Source of the DNA: CAZQQU01 sp964595625
GTDB lineage: Bacteria; Bacteroidota; Bacteroidia; Flavobacteriales; Flavobacteriaceae
DNA: 64,000 nucleotides
Direction of reading: 5' to 3'
Assembly (NCBI GenBank): GCA_964595625.1
Contig: CAZQQU010000011.1
Coordinates: 1 to 64,000, forward strand
The first letter of the stretch is position 1, and the number at the start of each line of letters is the position of its first letter. A program made the position numbers and the translations under genes. Positions 8,942 through 18,641 of the stretch are shown in pieces. The notes beneath the pieces were generated by a model. It was not told the origin of the DNA, searched no databases, and saw only the letters and a list, made by a program, of their open reading frames with translations.

Positions 8942-9610
8942 ATGAAAAACACATTAACCAAACTAGGTTTGCTTTTTATGTCCGTGATTTTATTGGCTTC
9001 GTGTAAAAATGAAAATGCCGTAAAAGGCACTGAAGCACAAGAAGTTGTTACTCAAAGTGACAAGTCTGTTATCTACGTGGTAAATACCGAAACCTCTAAA
9101 GTTGATTGGGAAGGCTCTCGTCCTGCCTCATCACACACCGGATTTATCCAATTAAAAGAAGGAAGAATCAGTTTAGATTCGGAAAATGCCGTTGAAAGTG
9201 GAGATTTTGTGTTAGACCTAACTTCCATCACTGTGACTGATTTAGAAGGTGAATACAAAGAAAAATTAGAAGCTCACTTGAAAGGTACAGCCACCGAAGG
9301 TGCTGATGACTTTTTTAATATAACTCGTTACCCCAACGGAAACTTTTCTGTAACCGGAGTTCGAGTTGCCGACGGAAAAACCTATCTTCAAGGAAATTTG
9401 ACATTAAAAGAGGTTACAAAAAACATCGAATTCCCTATTAATATTTCCTTAGATGGTGACAAACTCATTTTACAGAGTGAGAAATTCCATATCGACCGAA
9501 CTCAGTGGGGAATCAACTACGAATCAAAAACTATTTTCACCAATTTAGGTGATAAATTTATCAATGATGATGTGGCTTTACAAATTTATTTAGAAGCTAC
9601 AAAGTTGTAA
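8942..9610 (+). CDS. YceI family lipoprotein
   Basis: Envelope lipoprotein of 222 residues. The signal peptide ends in LLASC, with Cys21 as the lipidation site. Residues about 40-222 form a YceI lipocalin-like barrel: the KVDWEGSRP opening strand, SGDFVLDLTSITVTD, an LKGTATEGADDFFNITRYPNG segment and FHIDRTQWGINY near the end. YceI barrels bind isoprenoid or other long hydrophobic molecules in characterised cases; the ligand here is unknown. It is monocistronic, with a promoter element in front and a strong terminator behind. A second, non-lipidated YceI protein is encoded at 55177-55710. Confidence 0.9.
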   Translation: MKNTLTKLGLLFMSVILLASCKNENAVKGTEAQEVVTQSDKSVIYVVNTETSKVDWEGSRPASSHTGFIQLKEGRISLDSENAVESGDFVLDLTSITVTDLEGEYKEKLEAHLKGTATEGADDFFNITRYPNGNFSVTGVRVADGKTYLQGNLTLKEVTKNIEFPINISLDGDKLILQSEKFHIDRTQWGINYESKTIFTNLGDKFINDDVALQIYLEATKL

Positions 9611-9634
9611 GTCTATTCCTTGTTTTACCTTCTT

Positions 9635-9672
9635 AAAAGCCCTTTTAAAGATGTTTTAAAAGGGCTTTTTTT
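9635..9672. terminator. Strong bidirectional terminator between the YceI gene and ung
   Basis: AAAAGCCCTTTTAAA (9635-9649) pairs with TTTAAAAGGGCTTTT around a 5-base loop and is followed by a T-run. Minus-strand ung, which ends at 9691, is probably served by the same hairpin. Confidence 0.85.
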
Positions 9673-9690
9673 ATCTCGATCCCCAGGAGT

Positions 9691-10356
9691 TTACCAATCA
9701 ATGGGCGACTGCCCTAATTTTACTAAATAGTTGTTGGTCTGACTAAAATGATTATTCCCATACCAATGTCCCTTATTAGCACTTAATGGAGAGGGATGTC
9801 CGGAGGTGAGTACCAAGTGTTTTTGGGTATCAATCAAGCGAATTTTCCTTTTGGCGTAGCCACCCCATAACAAGAAAACTAGGTTTTCACGCTTTCGCGA
9901 AAGAATTTCGATAACCGAGTCGGTAAAGGTTTCCCAACCTTGTTTTTGATGAGATCCAGCCAGTCCGGCTCGAACCGTCAAGGTGGCATTGAGCAATAAA
10001 ACGCCTTGCTGTGCCCACCGTAGTAAATTCCCACTACTCGGAATAGGTTTGCCTAAATCGCGTTCTATTTCTCTAAAAATGTTCTGTAGCGAAGGCGGGT
10101 GGGGAACCCCGTCGTTGACCGAAAAACACAATCCATGGGCTTGCCCGGGACCGTGATATGGATCTTGACCTAAGAGTACCACTTTAACTTGGTCGAAAGG
10201 GGTATAATCAAATGCAGTAAATAATTGATTACCCGGAGGGTAGCACGTATAATTTTTATATTCGTTTCGAACAAATTCCGTAAGTTTTTTAAAATAAGGT
10301 TGTCCAAACTCCCCAGCCAAATGTTCTGCCCAACTCGGTTCTATTTTTACCTGCAT
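9691..10356 (-). CDS. ung: Uracil-DNA glycosylase
   Basis: Base-excision-repair enzyme that removes uracil from DNA, 221 residues. The water-activating loop GQDPYHGPGQAHGL with its catalytic Asp and the DNA-intercalation motif HPSPLSANKGHWYG are both intact. GILLLNATLTVR-type sequence (VLLLNATLTVRAGLAGSHQ) is also present. The frame stays open to 10506, but that extension overlaps mutS2 and has no Ung character. The ATG at 10356 (MQVKIEPSW) gives the normal length and leaves a 32-base divergent gap. Confidence 0.96.
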   Translation of the reverse strand: MQVKIEPSWAEHLAGEFGQPYFKKLTEFVRNEYKNYTCYPPGNQLFTAFDYTPFDQVKVVLLGQDPYHGPGQAHGLCFSVNDGVPHPPSLQNIFREIERDLGKPIPSSGNLLRWAQQGVLLLNATLTVRAGLAGSHQKQGWETFTDSVIEILSRKRENLVFLLWGGYAKRKIRLIDTQKHLVLTSGHPSPLSANKGHWYGNNHFSQTNNYLVKLGQSPIDW

Positions 10357-10361
10357 ATTGT

Positions 10362-10369
10362 GTACTTTT
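10362..10369 (+). promoter_or_regulatory. Promoter -7 element of mutS2
   Basis: TACTTTTG fits TAnnTTTG in the 32-base gap between divergent ung and mutS2, 19 bases before the mutS2 ATG. Confidence 0.5.
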
Positions 10370-10388
10370 GTCGTAAAATTAGTAGAAA

Positions 10389-12563
10389 ATGTCACTAATT
10401 TCAACCATAGCAAAAAAAACACTCCTCGATTTGGAGTTTGATGTAGTCTTGAAGCACATTGCTCATTATTGTTTGACGGATGTGGCCAAGGAAAAAGTAC
10501 ATGCATTACATCCCAGTTTTTCCCAAGAGCAAATTGCAGTAATTTTCCGTGAAACGGAGGAATATATACATTCTTTGTCGGGAGATAATCCTATCCCATC
10601 ACATTATTTTGAAGTAATTTTTAAGGAATTACAACTCTTAGCCATTGAAAATAGTACTTTAGAAGCGGCTTCTTTTAGAAAAATTGCGGCTTTGTGTGAA
10701 ACCACTACTCAATTGGTTTACTTTTTCGAAAAGTTCCAAGAGTTTTACATGGCTTTGTTTGAAAAATCCAATTCGGTTGTTATACAACCCGATATTGTTA
10801 AGCGAATTCAAGCGGTGTTTGATCGCTTTGGAGAAATTAAAGACGAAGCAAGTCCGGAACTCGCTGTGATTCGTCGAGAAATTTCAACTACCAAAGCTAA
10901 GATTCAAACTACTTTTAGTCAAGCCTTATCCCAAGCTGTAGCAGCTGATTATTTAGATGAAATTCGAGAGTCCTTAATTGATGATCATCGGGTGTTAGCC
11001 GTCAAAGCGATGTATCGCAAACGTGTAGCCGGTACTGTCTTAGGGACCTCCAAAACCGGGAGTATTGTTTTTATAGAACCCGAAGCGACTTGGCACCTCA
11101 CTCGAGAGCTCACCAATTTGTTGGTTGAAGAGCAGGAAGAAATAGCTCGTATTTTAAAGCAACTTACCGACGATTTGCGGATTTATAAACCTGATATTGA
11201 ACAGTACCAACACTATTTAACCGAAATAGATGTTTTATATGGAAAAGCCCGTTATGCCCGAGTGATTGGCGCCCAAGTGCCCCAACTCACCACCGAAAGG
11301 CTCTTGGTTTTACAGCAAGCCTATCATCCGATTTTACTTTTTAACAACCTGCAGAAAAAAAAGCCGACCTATCCCCAAACCATTGCACTACATCCAGAGG
11401 GTAGAATTATTGTTATATCCGGTCCGAATGCGGGAGGGAAAAGTATCACCTTAAAAACCGTGGGCTTGTTGCAATTAATGGTACAAAGCGGAATACCCGT
11501 ACCCGTAAAAAGGGAAAGTAGTTTTTGTTTTTTCACCAAAATTTTGACGGATATAGGAGATAATCAATCGGTGGAGAATCATTTAAGTACCTATAGTTAT
11601 CGGTTAAAAATGATGCGGCAATTTTTACAAAAATGTGATGCTGAAACCTTGTTTTTAATTGATGAATTTGGAAGTGGTAGTGATCCGGAATTGGGGGGTG
11701 CTTTAGCAGAAACCTTTTTGGAAGTTTTTTACGAGCGGCAAGCCTTTGGGATTATTACCACCCACTATACCAATTTAAAGATGTTAGCCAACGAATTGAG
11801 TTTTGCGGTCAATGCCAATATGCAGTTTGATCAGCGGAGTTTAGAACCCATGTATCAATTAACTCTAGGAGAACCGGGCAGTTCATTTACTTTTGAAGTG
11901 GCACAAAAAAATGGTATTCCTTACCGATTGATTAATCGAGCTAAAAAGAAAATTGAACGCAGTAAGGTTCGCTTTGATAAAACCATAGCCGATTTACAAA
12001 AAGAGCGCAACAAACTTCAGAAAACAACTGATAAACTTCAAACGGAGGAAGAAAAAAAGAAAAAAGAAAACAAACTTTTAGAAGAGATTAATTCTAAAAT
12101 CAAACAAAAACTCGAAAATTACCAAGAACTTTACGATAGCCATCAAAAACTTATTTTCTTAGGCAGAAAAATCACCCAGTTATCAGAAAATTATGCTCAA
12201 AATAAAAATAAAAAGCAGTTGGTGGCCGAATTTTTAAAATTGGTAGAAATCGAAATTAGCAAGCGAAAAACAATTTCTAAAGCGGCTGCCAAGCAAGAAA
12301 AAGAAAAACAACGTGAGGTGGAGCAAGAAGTTCAAAAAGCAGTAGAACAAATTCGAGTGGAGAAGAAAAAAGCGAAGAAGAAAGCGAATCAACAAGCGGA
12401 AGAGCTTCGAGTAACCTTAGAAGTCGGACATCGAGTTCGACTCAAAGAAGGTAAATCGGTCGGGACTATAGAAGGGATTGAAAAAAACAAAGCCACGGTC
12501 AATTACGGTTTGTTTTCGGCTTCGGTGAGTTTGGATAAATTAGAATTCGTATCGGCTAAGTAA
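10389..12563 (+). CDS. mutS2: MutS2 family ATPase lacking the Smr domain
   Basis: Cytosolic MutS-family protein, 724 residues. MutS2 proteins act in recombination suppression or rescue of collided ribosomes, depending on species. N-terminal core and clamp helices (about 1-290), Walker A GPNAGGKSIT from residue 345, Walker B TLFLIDEFGSGSD, then a long charged coiled coil (about 515-680). The C-terminus is a small KOW-like strand set (VGHRVRLKEGKSVGTIEGIEKN). The C-terminal Smr nuclease domain usual in Firmicutes MutS2 is absent: the protein ends LDKLEFVSAK. Confidence 0.93.
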   Translation: MSLISTIAKKTLLDLEFDVVLKHIAHYCLTDVAKEKVHALHPSFSQEQIAVIFRETEEYIHSLSGDNPIPSHYFEVIFKELQLLAIENSTLEAASFRKIAALCETTTQLVYFFEKFQEFYMALFEKSNSVVIQPDIVKRIQAVFDRFGEIKDEASPELAVIRREISTTKAKIQTTFSQALSQAVAADYLDEIRESLIDDHRVLAVKAMYRKRVAGTVLGTSKTGSIVFIEPEATWHLTRELTNLLVEEQEEIARILKQLTDDLRIYKPDIEQYQHYLTEIDVLYGKARYARVIGAQVPQLTTERLLVLQQAYHPILLFNNLQKKKPTYPQTIALHPEGRIIVISGPNAGGKSITLKTVGLLQLMVQSGIPVPVKRESSFCFFTKILTDIGDNQSVENHLSTYSYRLKMMRQFLQKCDAETLFLIDEFGSGSDPELGGALAETFLEVFYERQAFGIITTHYTNLKMLANELSFAVNANMQFDQRSLEPMYQLTLGEPGSSFTFEVAQKNGIPYRLINRAKKKIERSKVRFDKTIADLQKERNKLQKTTDKLQTEEEKKKKENKLLEEINSKIKQKLENYQELYDSHQKLIFLGRKITQLSENYAQNKNKKQLVAEFLKLVEIEISKRKTISKAAAKQEKEKQREVEQEVQKAVEQIRVEKKKAKKKANQQAEELRVTLEVGHRVRLKEGKSVGTIEGIEKNKATVNYGLFSASVSLDKLEFVSAK

Positions 12564-12614
12564 AGCTAAGTTATAAATTAACATAACTTTAAACAGTTTT
12601 TAGCTTGCTAGGCC

Positions 12615-12622
12615 TATTTTTG
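12615..12622 (+). promoter_or_regulatory. Promoter -7 element of the RND efflux operon
   Basis: TATTTTTG fits TAnnTTTG and lies 16 bases before the ATG at 12639. No operator repeat or adjacent regulator gene is visible. Confidence 0.45.
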
Positions 12623-12638
12623 TTAGCACTACAAATTA

Positions 12639-13760
12639 ATGAGCACTATGAGATTTTTTTATTTGTCTTGGCTTCTGAGTGTACCAGCCATTTTCTTTTC
12701 ATGTAATCAAAAATCAACGGCACCGGTTTCTTCGGTTTCTTCCTTTCCTGTAGTCGAGGTTCCTATCAAGACCATTGTAGGTTACAATACCTATCCGGCA
12801 GTCATTGAGGGCACTAACAACAACGCAGTACGCCCCAAAATAGGCGGGTATATATCCAAAGTTTGGGTAGATGAAGGCCAAGCAGTCAAGCAGGGACAAG
12901 TGCTTTTTTCTCTTGAAACCAATGCATTGGGACAAGAAGCGGAAGCTGCAAAAGCCAATGTGAATGCAGCTCAGGTAGAAGTGGATAAACTTATTCCGTT
13001 GGTGGAAAAAAATATCATAAGTCCAGTTCAGTTAGAAACTGCCAAAGCACGATTAGCACAAGCTCAGAGTGTCTATAATGGTATTACGGCTAATATAGGA
13101 TATGCAACGGTACGTAGTCCGATAGATGGTCATGTGGGCTCGATTAATTTTCGAGAAGGAGCTTTGGTGAGTCCCTCCGATCCAAGTCCGTTGACCACCG
13201 TATCAACCACCGATGAGGTATTTGTGTTTTTTTCGTTAAACGAAAAAGAATACTTAGACTTTTTGAGTGCTACGCCCGGAGCTACTCGAGAAGAAAAAAT
13301 CAAGAATTTCCCGAAAGTGGAATTACAACTTATCAACGGAGAGATTTACCAAGAGCAAGGTGTCATTGAGACCATTACGGGTCAGGTAAACCGTTCCACC
13401 GGAACGGTGAGTTTCCGAGCTAAGTTTCCCAACTCTTTAGGTTTATTGGCCAACGGAAGTAGTGGAGTGGTGCGTATTCCCGAGGTGTATGAAAACGTCT
13501 TGGTAGTTCCTGAGAGCGCCACTTTTGAGAGACAAGGAAAAGTGTATGCCTACCAAGTACAAGGGGATAGTTTAGCGGTAAATATTCCCATTACTTTGAT
13601 TGCCCGAATTTCGCCCTACGCCATCGTCGGGTCTGGTTTAAAAGAGGGCGATCGAATTGTGGCACAAGGAACTTCCAAATTACGTGGTGAAACGCCTATA
13701 ATTCCGGAAATTCACCCTTTTGATAGTATTGTAAAACCCATAGTGCCTACTTTTAAATAA
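12639..13760 (+). CDS. RND efflux periplasmic adaptor lipoprotein
   Basis: Membrane-fusion subunit that links the inner-membrane pump to the outer-membrane channel. 373 residues; the signal peptide ends FFSC (Cys22), so it is lipid-anchored like AcrA. Then the barrel-sandwich lipoyl half-motif (PKIGGYISKVWVDEGQAVKQGQVLF), an alpha-hairpin (about 100-150), the second lipoyl half (ATVRSPIDGHVGSI), and the beta-barrel and membrane-proximal domains. First gene of a three-gene operon, nine bases before the pump gene. Confidence 0.94.
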   Translation: MSTMRFFYLSWLLSVPAIFFSCNQKSTAPVSSVSSFPVVEVPIKTIVGYNTYPAVIEGTNNNAVRPKIGGYISKVWVDEGQAVKQGQVLFSLETNALGQEAEAAKANVNAAQVEVDKLIPLVEKNIISPVQLETAKARLAQAQSVYNGITANIGYATVRSPIDGHVGSINFREGALVSPSDPSPLTTVSTTDEVFVFFSLNEKEYLDFLSATPGATREEKIKNFPKVELQLINGEIYQEQGVIETITGQVNRSTGTVSFRAKFPNSLGLLANGSSGVVRIPEVYENVLVVPESATFERQGKVYAYQVQGDSLAVNIPITLIARISPYAIVGSGLKEGDRIVAQGTSKLRGETPIIPEIHPFDSIVKPIVPTFK

Positions 13761-13769
13761 TCTTCGATA

Positions 13770-16700
13770 ATGGTCAAGTTATTTACAGAACGTCCGGTTC
13801 TTTCAACCGTTATTTCAATTATCATCGTCTTGTTGGGGGTATTAGGACTTACTAATTTGCCCATTACGCAATATCCGGACATTGCTCCTCCTACTGTACA
13901 GGTCAATGCGAATTATCCCGGTGCCAACGCACAAACCGTATTAGAAAGTGTGATCATCCCATTAGAAGAACAGATCAATGGGGTAGAGGGGATGACGTAT
14001 ATTACCTCAACAGCTAGTAATAACGGATCCGGTTCAATCCAAGTGTTCTTCGAACCCGGAGTGGATCCCGATATTGCAGCTGTTAACGTACAGAATCGGG
14101 TGTCTCGAGCCAATCCGTTGTTGCCTAGAGAGGTAACACAATCAGGGGTTATTGTACAAAAACAGCGGTCGAGTGCGTTGATGTACTTATCGGCCTATTC
14201 TGAGAATCCCGAATACGATGCCACTTATTTACAAAATTATCTGGATATCAATGTATTGCCTGCCCTGAAACGTATTAATGGGGTGGGAGATGTAAACGTA
14301 TTTGGTGCTAAAACTTACGCCATGCGTATTTGGATACATCCAGAAAAATTGGCTGCCTACAACCTGATTCCCGAAGATATTGTAGCGGCGATTAACGAAC
14401 AAAGCCGGGAAGCCGCTGCCGGTACTTTAGGTCAAAACGACGGACAAACCTTTGAGTATGTGTTGCGATATAGTGGCCGTTATAGTGATGCGGAACAATT
14501 CCAAAATATTGTAGTTCGAAGTTTGGGGAATGGTAATTTCTTATACCTCAAAGATGTAGCTACTGTTGAATTAGATGCCTTGGGGTATTCGGGGGTTTCG
14601 TTTGCTCATGGAAAATATCCGGCGGTGAGTATGGGTATTTTTCAAACTCCAGGCTCGAATGCGAACGAAATTATCAATGAAATTCACCAAACCCTTGAAA
14701 ACCTTTCCAAGTCTTTTCCCGAAGGGGTAAAATATCAAGTAAATTTTGATACCAATGAATTTTTAATAGCCTCCATTAACAAGGTTACACGAACCTTCTT
14801 TGAGGCCTTTATATTAGTATTTTTAGTAGTATTCTTGTTTTTACAAGATTTCCGATCTACACTCATTCCCGCAATTGCAGTACCCGTATCGATTATTGGT
14901 TCTTTTTTCTTTTTAAATCTATTTGGATATTCTATCAACTTACTGACTTTGTTTGCATTAGTGTTAGCTATTGGTATTGTGGTGGACGATGCCATTGTGG
15001 TGGTAGAAGCGGTGCATGCCAAATTGGAAGAAGGAGCTAAAACGGCTTTAGAAGCCACCCACAGTGCGATGAGTGAGATTACCGGTGCCATTGTTTCTAT
15101 TACCTTAGTTATGTCCGCGGTTTTTATACCGGTGACCTTTGTACAAGGCCCCACCGGAGTATTTTATGAGCAGTTTGGTGTTACCCTTATTATCGCCATA
15201 TTGATTTCGGCGGTTAATGCTTTGACCTTGAGTCCGGCGCTTTGTGCTTTGCTCTTAAAACCGCATCACCATACATCAACCAAGAAAAGATTTTTTAATC
15301 GCTTTTTCGTAGCTTTTAACACTTCTTTTACGGCCATGACTCAACGCTATACAAAATCGCTTGCTTTTTTGTATAAAAACCGATGGATTACCTTGGCCTT
15401 TTTGTTACTCTGTATCGGATTGATTTTTTGGATTGAAAATCACACCCCCAAAGGATTTGTACCCAATGAAGACCGGGCTATGATTTTTACCAATATCGAA
15501 CTCCCCATTGGGAGTACCCTAGACAGAACCGTGGAGGTAGGTAAAGAACTGAGTCAACGGGTGACAGAAATTCCGGGCGTACAAAGTGTATCCATCACTA
15601 CCGGATTTAGTTTTATGAGTGGTGCCGGTAGTAATTATGGAATTGGGTTTATCAAACTCAAGCCTTGGTCCGAAAGAGATAAAAGCCAATCGGCTGACGC
15701 CATTATTCAAGAATTGTTTAAGCTCAATGCCGCCATACCCGAAGCCCGATTGATATTCTTTTCACCTTCGAGTGTACCTGGTTTTGGAAGTTCTAGTGGT
15801 TTTGACTTGAAAGTGTTGGACAATACCGGAGGAAGTTTTTCTGAGCTGAGTGATGTGACCGATTACTATATACAAGAATTGTCCAAACGTCCTGAAATTC
15901 AATATGCGCAAACCTCTTTTAATACCGATTATCCGCAATATGAAATAGAGGTAGATGTTCCCAAAGCCAAAGAAGCCGGTGTGTCGGTAGCCAATATCTT
16001 AGGCGTTTTACAAGGTTATATCGGAAGTATTTATGCCGCCGATTTCTCGAAATATGGGAAACAATATCGTGTTTATGTGCAGGCATTGCCCGAAGATCGA
16101 GCCAGTTCGGAGAGTCTAAGCTCTATTTTTGTTAGAAACGCTCAAGGCGAAATGGCACCGGTAACTCAGTTTATAGATCTTAAAAGAGTATATGGCCCAC
16201 AATCTGTTTCGCGGTTTAATTTATTTAATGCTTCTACTGTGAGCGGAGCACCCAACATAGGTTACTCCTCAGGGGATGCTATTAAAGCGGTTCTAGAAAC
16301 TGCCGAAACTGCTTTGCCGATTGGATATAGTGTGGATTTTGCAGGATTAACTCGAGAGGAAATTTCTTCGGGCAGTCAAACGCTGTATATTTTTATGCTA
16401 AGTATATTGTTTGTTTACTTTTTCTTAGCCGCCCAGTACGAAAGTTATTTGATACCATTCGCTGTTTTATTTTCACTACCCGTCGGGGTGATGGGAGCCT
16501 ATTTTACCACCATGATTTTTGGCATAGAAAATAACATTTACTTCCAGATTGCACTGATTATGTTGGTAGGATTATTGGCTAAAAACGCGATTCTGATAGT
16601 AGAGTTTGCATTGCAACGACGACGGGCTGGTTACAGCCGGGCACAAGCTGCCTTTGAAGGTGCTAAAGTGCGGTTGCGACCGGTATTGATGACAGCTTTT

Positions 16701-16910
16701 GCCTTTATTATCGGTTTATTGCCATTGGCTTTTGCGACCGGTATTGGTGCCCGAGGTAATAATGCCATTGGTCTGGGTGCGGTAGGAGGAATGTTTATCG
16801 GAACCATTTTCGGTATTTTTGTGATTCCTATCTTGTATATCTTTTTTCAATGGTTACACGATAAATTTTCATCTAAAAAAGAATTTGAAAATGCTTCTGA
16901 TGGACAATAA
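13770..16910 (+). CDS. RND efflux pump, HAE1 family inner-membrane transporter
   Basis: Proton-driven multidrug exporter of the AcrB type, 1046 residues with twelve membrane helices and two large periplasmic loops. Opens MVKLFTERPVLSTVISIIIVLLGVLGL. The TM4 proton-relay pair is in GIVVDDAIVVVE, and the TM10 lysine in LLAKNAILIVEFA. The porter domain carries ITQYPDIAPPTVQVNANYPGA. Substrates are hydrophobic or amphiphilic compounds by family analogy only. The 3' end overlaps the start of the channel gene, which suggests translational coupling. Confidence 0.95.
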   Translation: MVKLFTERPVLSTVISIIIVLLGVLGLTNLPITQYPDIAPPTVQVNANYPGANAQTVLESVIIPLEEQINGVEGMTYITSTASNNGSGSIQVFFEPGVDPDIAAVNVQNRVSRANPLLPREVTQSGVIVQKQRSSALMYLSAYSENPEYDATYLQNYLDINVLPALKRINGVGDVNVFGAKTYAMRIWIHPEKLAAYNLIPEDIVAAINEQSREAAAGTLGQNDGQTFEYVLRYSGRYSDAEQFQNIVVRSLGNGNFLYLKDVATVELDALGYSGVSFAHGKYPAVSMGIFQTPGSNANEIINEIHQTLENLSKSFPEGVKYQVNFDTNEFLIASINKVTRTFFEAFILVFLVVFLFLQDFRSTLIPAIAVPVSIIGSFFFLNLFGYSINLLTLFALVLAIGIVVDDAIVVVEAVHAKLEEGAKTALEATHSAMSEITGAIVSITLVMSAVFIPVTFVQGPTGVFYEQFGVTLIIAILISAVNALTLSPALCALLLKPHHHTSTKKRFFNRFFVAFNTSFTAMTQRYTKSLAFLYKNRWITLAFLLLCIGLIFWIENHTPKGFVPNEDRAMIFTNIELPIGSTLDRTVEVGKELSQRVTEIPGVQSVSITTGFSFMSGAGSNYGIGFIKLKPWSERDKSQSADAIIQELFKLNAAIPEARLIFFSPSSVPGFGSSSGFDLKVLDNTGGSFSELSDVTDYYIQELSKRPEIQYAQTSFNTDYPQYEIEVDVPKAKEAGVSVANILGVLQGYIGSIYAADFSKYGKQYRVYVQALPEDRASSESLSSIFVRNAQGEMAPVTQFIDLKRVYGPQSVSRFNLFNASTVSGAPNIGYSSGDAIKAVLETAETALPIGYSVDFAGLTREEISSGSQTLYIFMLSILFVYFFLAAQYESYLIPFAVLFSLPVGVMGAYFTTMIFGIENNIYFQIALIMLVGLLAKNAILIVEFALQRRRAGYSRAQAAFEGAKVRLRPVLMTAFAFIIGLLPLAFATGIGARGNNAIGLGAVGGMFIGTIFGIFVIPILYIFFQWLHDKFSSKKEFENASDGQ

Positions 16911-18291
16911 AATTTTATTCAAATATGCCGGAATGGCTGGCTTACTTTTGTTGTTACAATCTTGTTTTGTAGCTAAAGATTACGAAAGACCCAATTTGGA
17001 AACCATTGATGAAACTAGTTTTTATAGAACGGAACAACAAATACAAGACAGCGTGTCGATGGCAGATATTTCGTGGAGAGAACTTTTTACAGATCCGTAT
17101 TTGGTCTCGTATATTGAAACCGGTTTGCAAAACAATATTGATATTCGTATTGCTTTAGAAAACATACATATCGCCGAGGCATACCGACGTCAAAGTAACA
17201 CCGGATATTGGCCCACACTTCAGGGTCAGGCGGGTGTAACCCATACCGAATTTTTTGGAGATTCTCCTTATGCGATCACCCAATATGATGTTCAAGCACA
17301 ATTGTCTTGGGAAGCCGATATTTGGGGTAAAATTAGAAGTGAAATTAGATCGGGTGAAGCCTCGTATTTAAAATCGGTGTATGCTCACCAAGCTGTGGCT
17401 ACAGAACTGATTGCTCAAATAGCCATTACCTATTATCAATTGTTGGCCTTGGACGAACAATTACGTATTGTTAATCAGACTATAGAAAACCGTACCCAAA
17501 GCATCGAAACGACTGTAGCTTTAAAAGAAGCGGGTCAATTGACCGAGGTCTCCGTCAAACAAACGGAAGCACAACTTAAAAGTGTAGAAGCCTTGCAATT
17601 AGACTTATTACAACAAATTCGTTTAGCAGAAAATACTTTGTCTCTATTGTTGGGAGAAAATCCTCGAGAAATAGAAAGAACTAGTTTAACTGAACAACAA
17701 ATAAAGGCTGAGTTATCGATTGGTTTTCCTATTCAGTTATTGAGAAATCGGCCCGATGTGATAGCTGCTGAGTACGATTTAATAGGAGCATTCGAAAATA
17801 CCAATATTTCACGAAGTATGTTTTATCCTTCCATCAACTTATCGGTTACTGGGGGATTACAAAGCAATGACTGGGCTGATTTATTAGATGTAAACTCACT
17901 TTTTGCTAGGCTGATTGGCAGTATTGCTCAACCTATTTTTAATCAACGAAAAATTAAAACCCAATACGAGGTCTCCCTAGCTATACAACAACAAGCCGCT
18001 CTTCGGTTTGAATATACTTTATTACAAGCCGTGCGTGAAGTGTCTGACGCCTTATACACTTTAGAAATAAGCGATCAAAAAGCGGCTATAAAACGAGAGG
18101 AGTATTTGGCCTATGCGCAAGCGTTAGAATATTCTGAAGAATTGATTAACCAAGGATTTGGTAGTTTTTTAGAAGTATTAAATGCCCGTGAAAATACATT
18201 AAATACCCAAATGAACCTAATTAGCTTGCAATTTGAAAAACTTCGCAATACAGTACTATTGTATCGAGCTTTAGGTGGTGGATGGAAATAA
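16891..18291 (+). CDS. RND efflux outer-membrane lipoprotein, TolC/NodT type
   Basis: Outer-membrane channel partner of the pump. The signal peptide ends LLQSC, followed by the OEP family start KDYERP and paired TolC repeats (DIRIALENIHIAEAYRRQ; LLRNRPDVIAAEYDLIGA). The start is uncertain: TTG 16885, ATG 16891 or ATG 16900 (MDNKILF) all lie inside the pump gene. I give 16891, and 16900 is equally plausible. A terminator follows after two bases, closing the operon. Confidence 0.93.
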   Translation: MLLMDNKILFKYAGMAGLLLLLQSCFVAKDYERPNLETIDETSFYRTEQQIQDSVSMADISWRELFTDPYLVSYIETGLQNNIDIRIALENIHIAEAYRRQSNTGYWPTLQGQAGVTHTEFFGDSPYAITQYDVQAQLSWEADIWGKIRSEIRSGEASYLKSVYAHQAVATELIAQIAITYYQLLALDEQLRIVNQTIENRTQSIETTVALKEAGQLTEVSVKQTEAQLKSVEALQLDLLQQIRLAENTLSLLLGENPREIERTSLTEQQIKAELSIGFPIQLLRNRPDVIAAEYDLIGAFENTNISRSMFYPSINLSVTGGLQSNDWADLLDVNSLFARLIGSIAQPIFNQRKIKTQYEVSLAIQQQAALRFEYTLLQAVREVSDALYTLEISDQKAAIKREEYLAYAQALEYSEELINQGFGSFLEVLNARENTLNTQMNLISLQFEKLRNTVLLYRALGGGWK

Positions 18292-18293
18292 AA

Positions 18294-18325
18294 AAAACTG
18301 CCTAATTTATTTAGGCAGTTTTTAT
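18294..18325. terminator. Bidirectional terminator between efflux operon and yajC
   Basis: AAAAACTGCCTAA and TTAGGCAGTTTTT form a perfect stem with a 5-base loop. The A/T runs on both sides serve the efflux operon on + and the yajC unit on -. Confidence 0.85.
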
Positions 18326-18342
18326 TTTTTTGAAGGGAATTA

Positions 18343-18621
18343 TTACTTCTTTGTTTCGCTATTATATTTGGCAGACAATTCCATAGAAATGGATGCCCGT
18401 TCATATTTTAGTTTGCCGGCTCCTGATTCGACAATCACTGTATTGTCATCTTCAACTATATCTAGGATCTTTCCGTGCAAACCACTTTTAGTAACAACTT
18501 TGTCTCCCTTTTTTAATGCCTCGATAAATTTTTTCTCTTTCTTTTGCTTGTTGATTCCAGGTCTAATCATAAATAAATAGACTACGAGAAACATTAACAT
18601 GAGAGGCAATAGACTTTCCAT
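18343..18621 (-). CDS. yajC: Sec translocon accessory subunit YajC
   Basis: Single-pass inner-membrane component of the SecDF-YajC complex, 92 residues. One N-terminal membrane helix (MESLLPLMLMFLVVYLFMI) is followed by the diagnostic RPGINKQKKEKKF and a small SH3-like fold (GDKVVTKSGLHGKILDI). It lies downstream of the DUF1573 gene with a 20-base gap, in the same orientation as nusB. The order yajC-DUF1573-nusB is commonly conserved in Bacteroidota. Confidence 0.95.
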   Translation of the reverse strand: MESLLPLMLMFLVVYLFMIRPGINKQKKEKKFIEALKKGDKVVTKSGLHGKILDIVEDDNTVIVESGAGKLKYERASISMELSAKYNSETKK

Positions 18622-18641
18622 AATTTTAGAGTAAACGGTTT

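Noticed and set aside
10357..10506. 50-residue N-terminal extension of ung
   Set aside because: It overlaps mutS2 coding sequence, crosses the mutS2 promoter and adds residues not seen in Ung proteins.
14735..15154. 139-codon minus-strand frame inside the RND pump gene
   Set aside because: Low-complexity Thr/Ile/Ala shadow of a strongly conserved membrane protein on the other strand; no start context or promoter.
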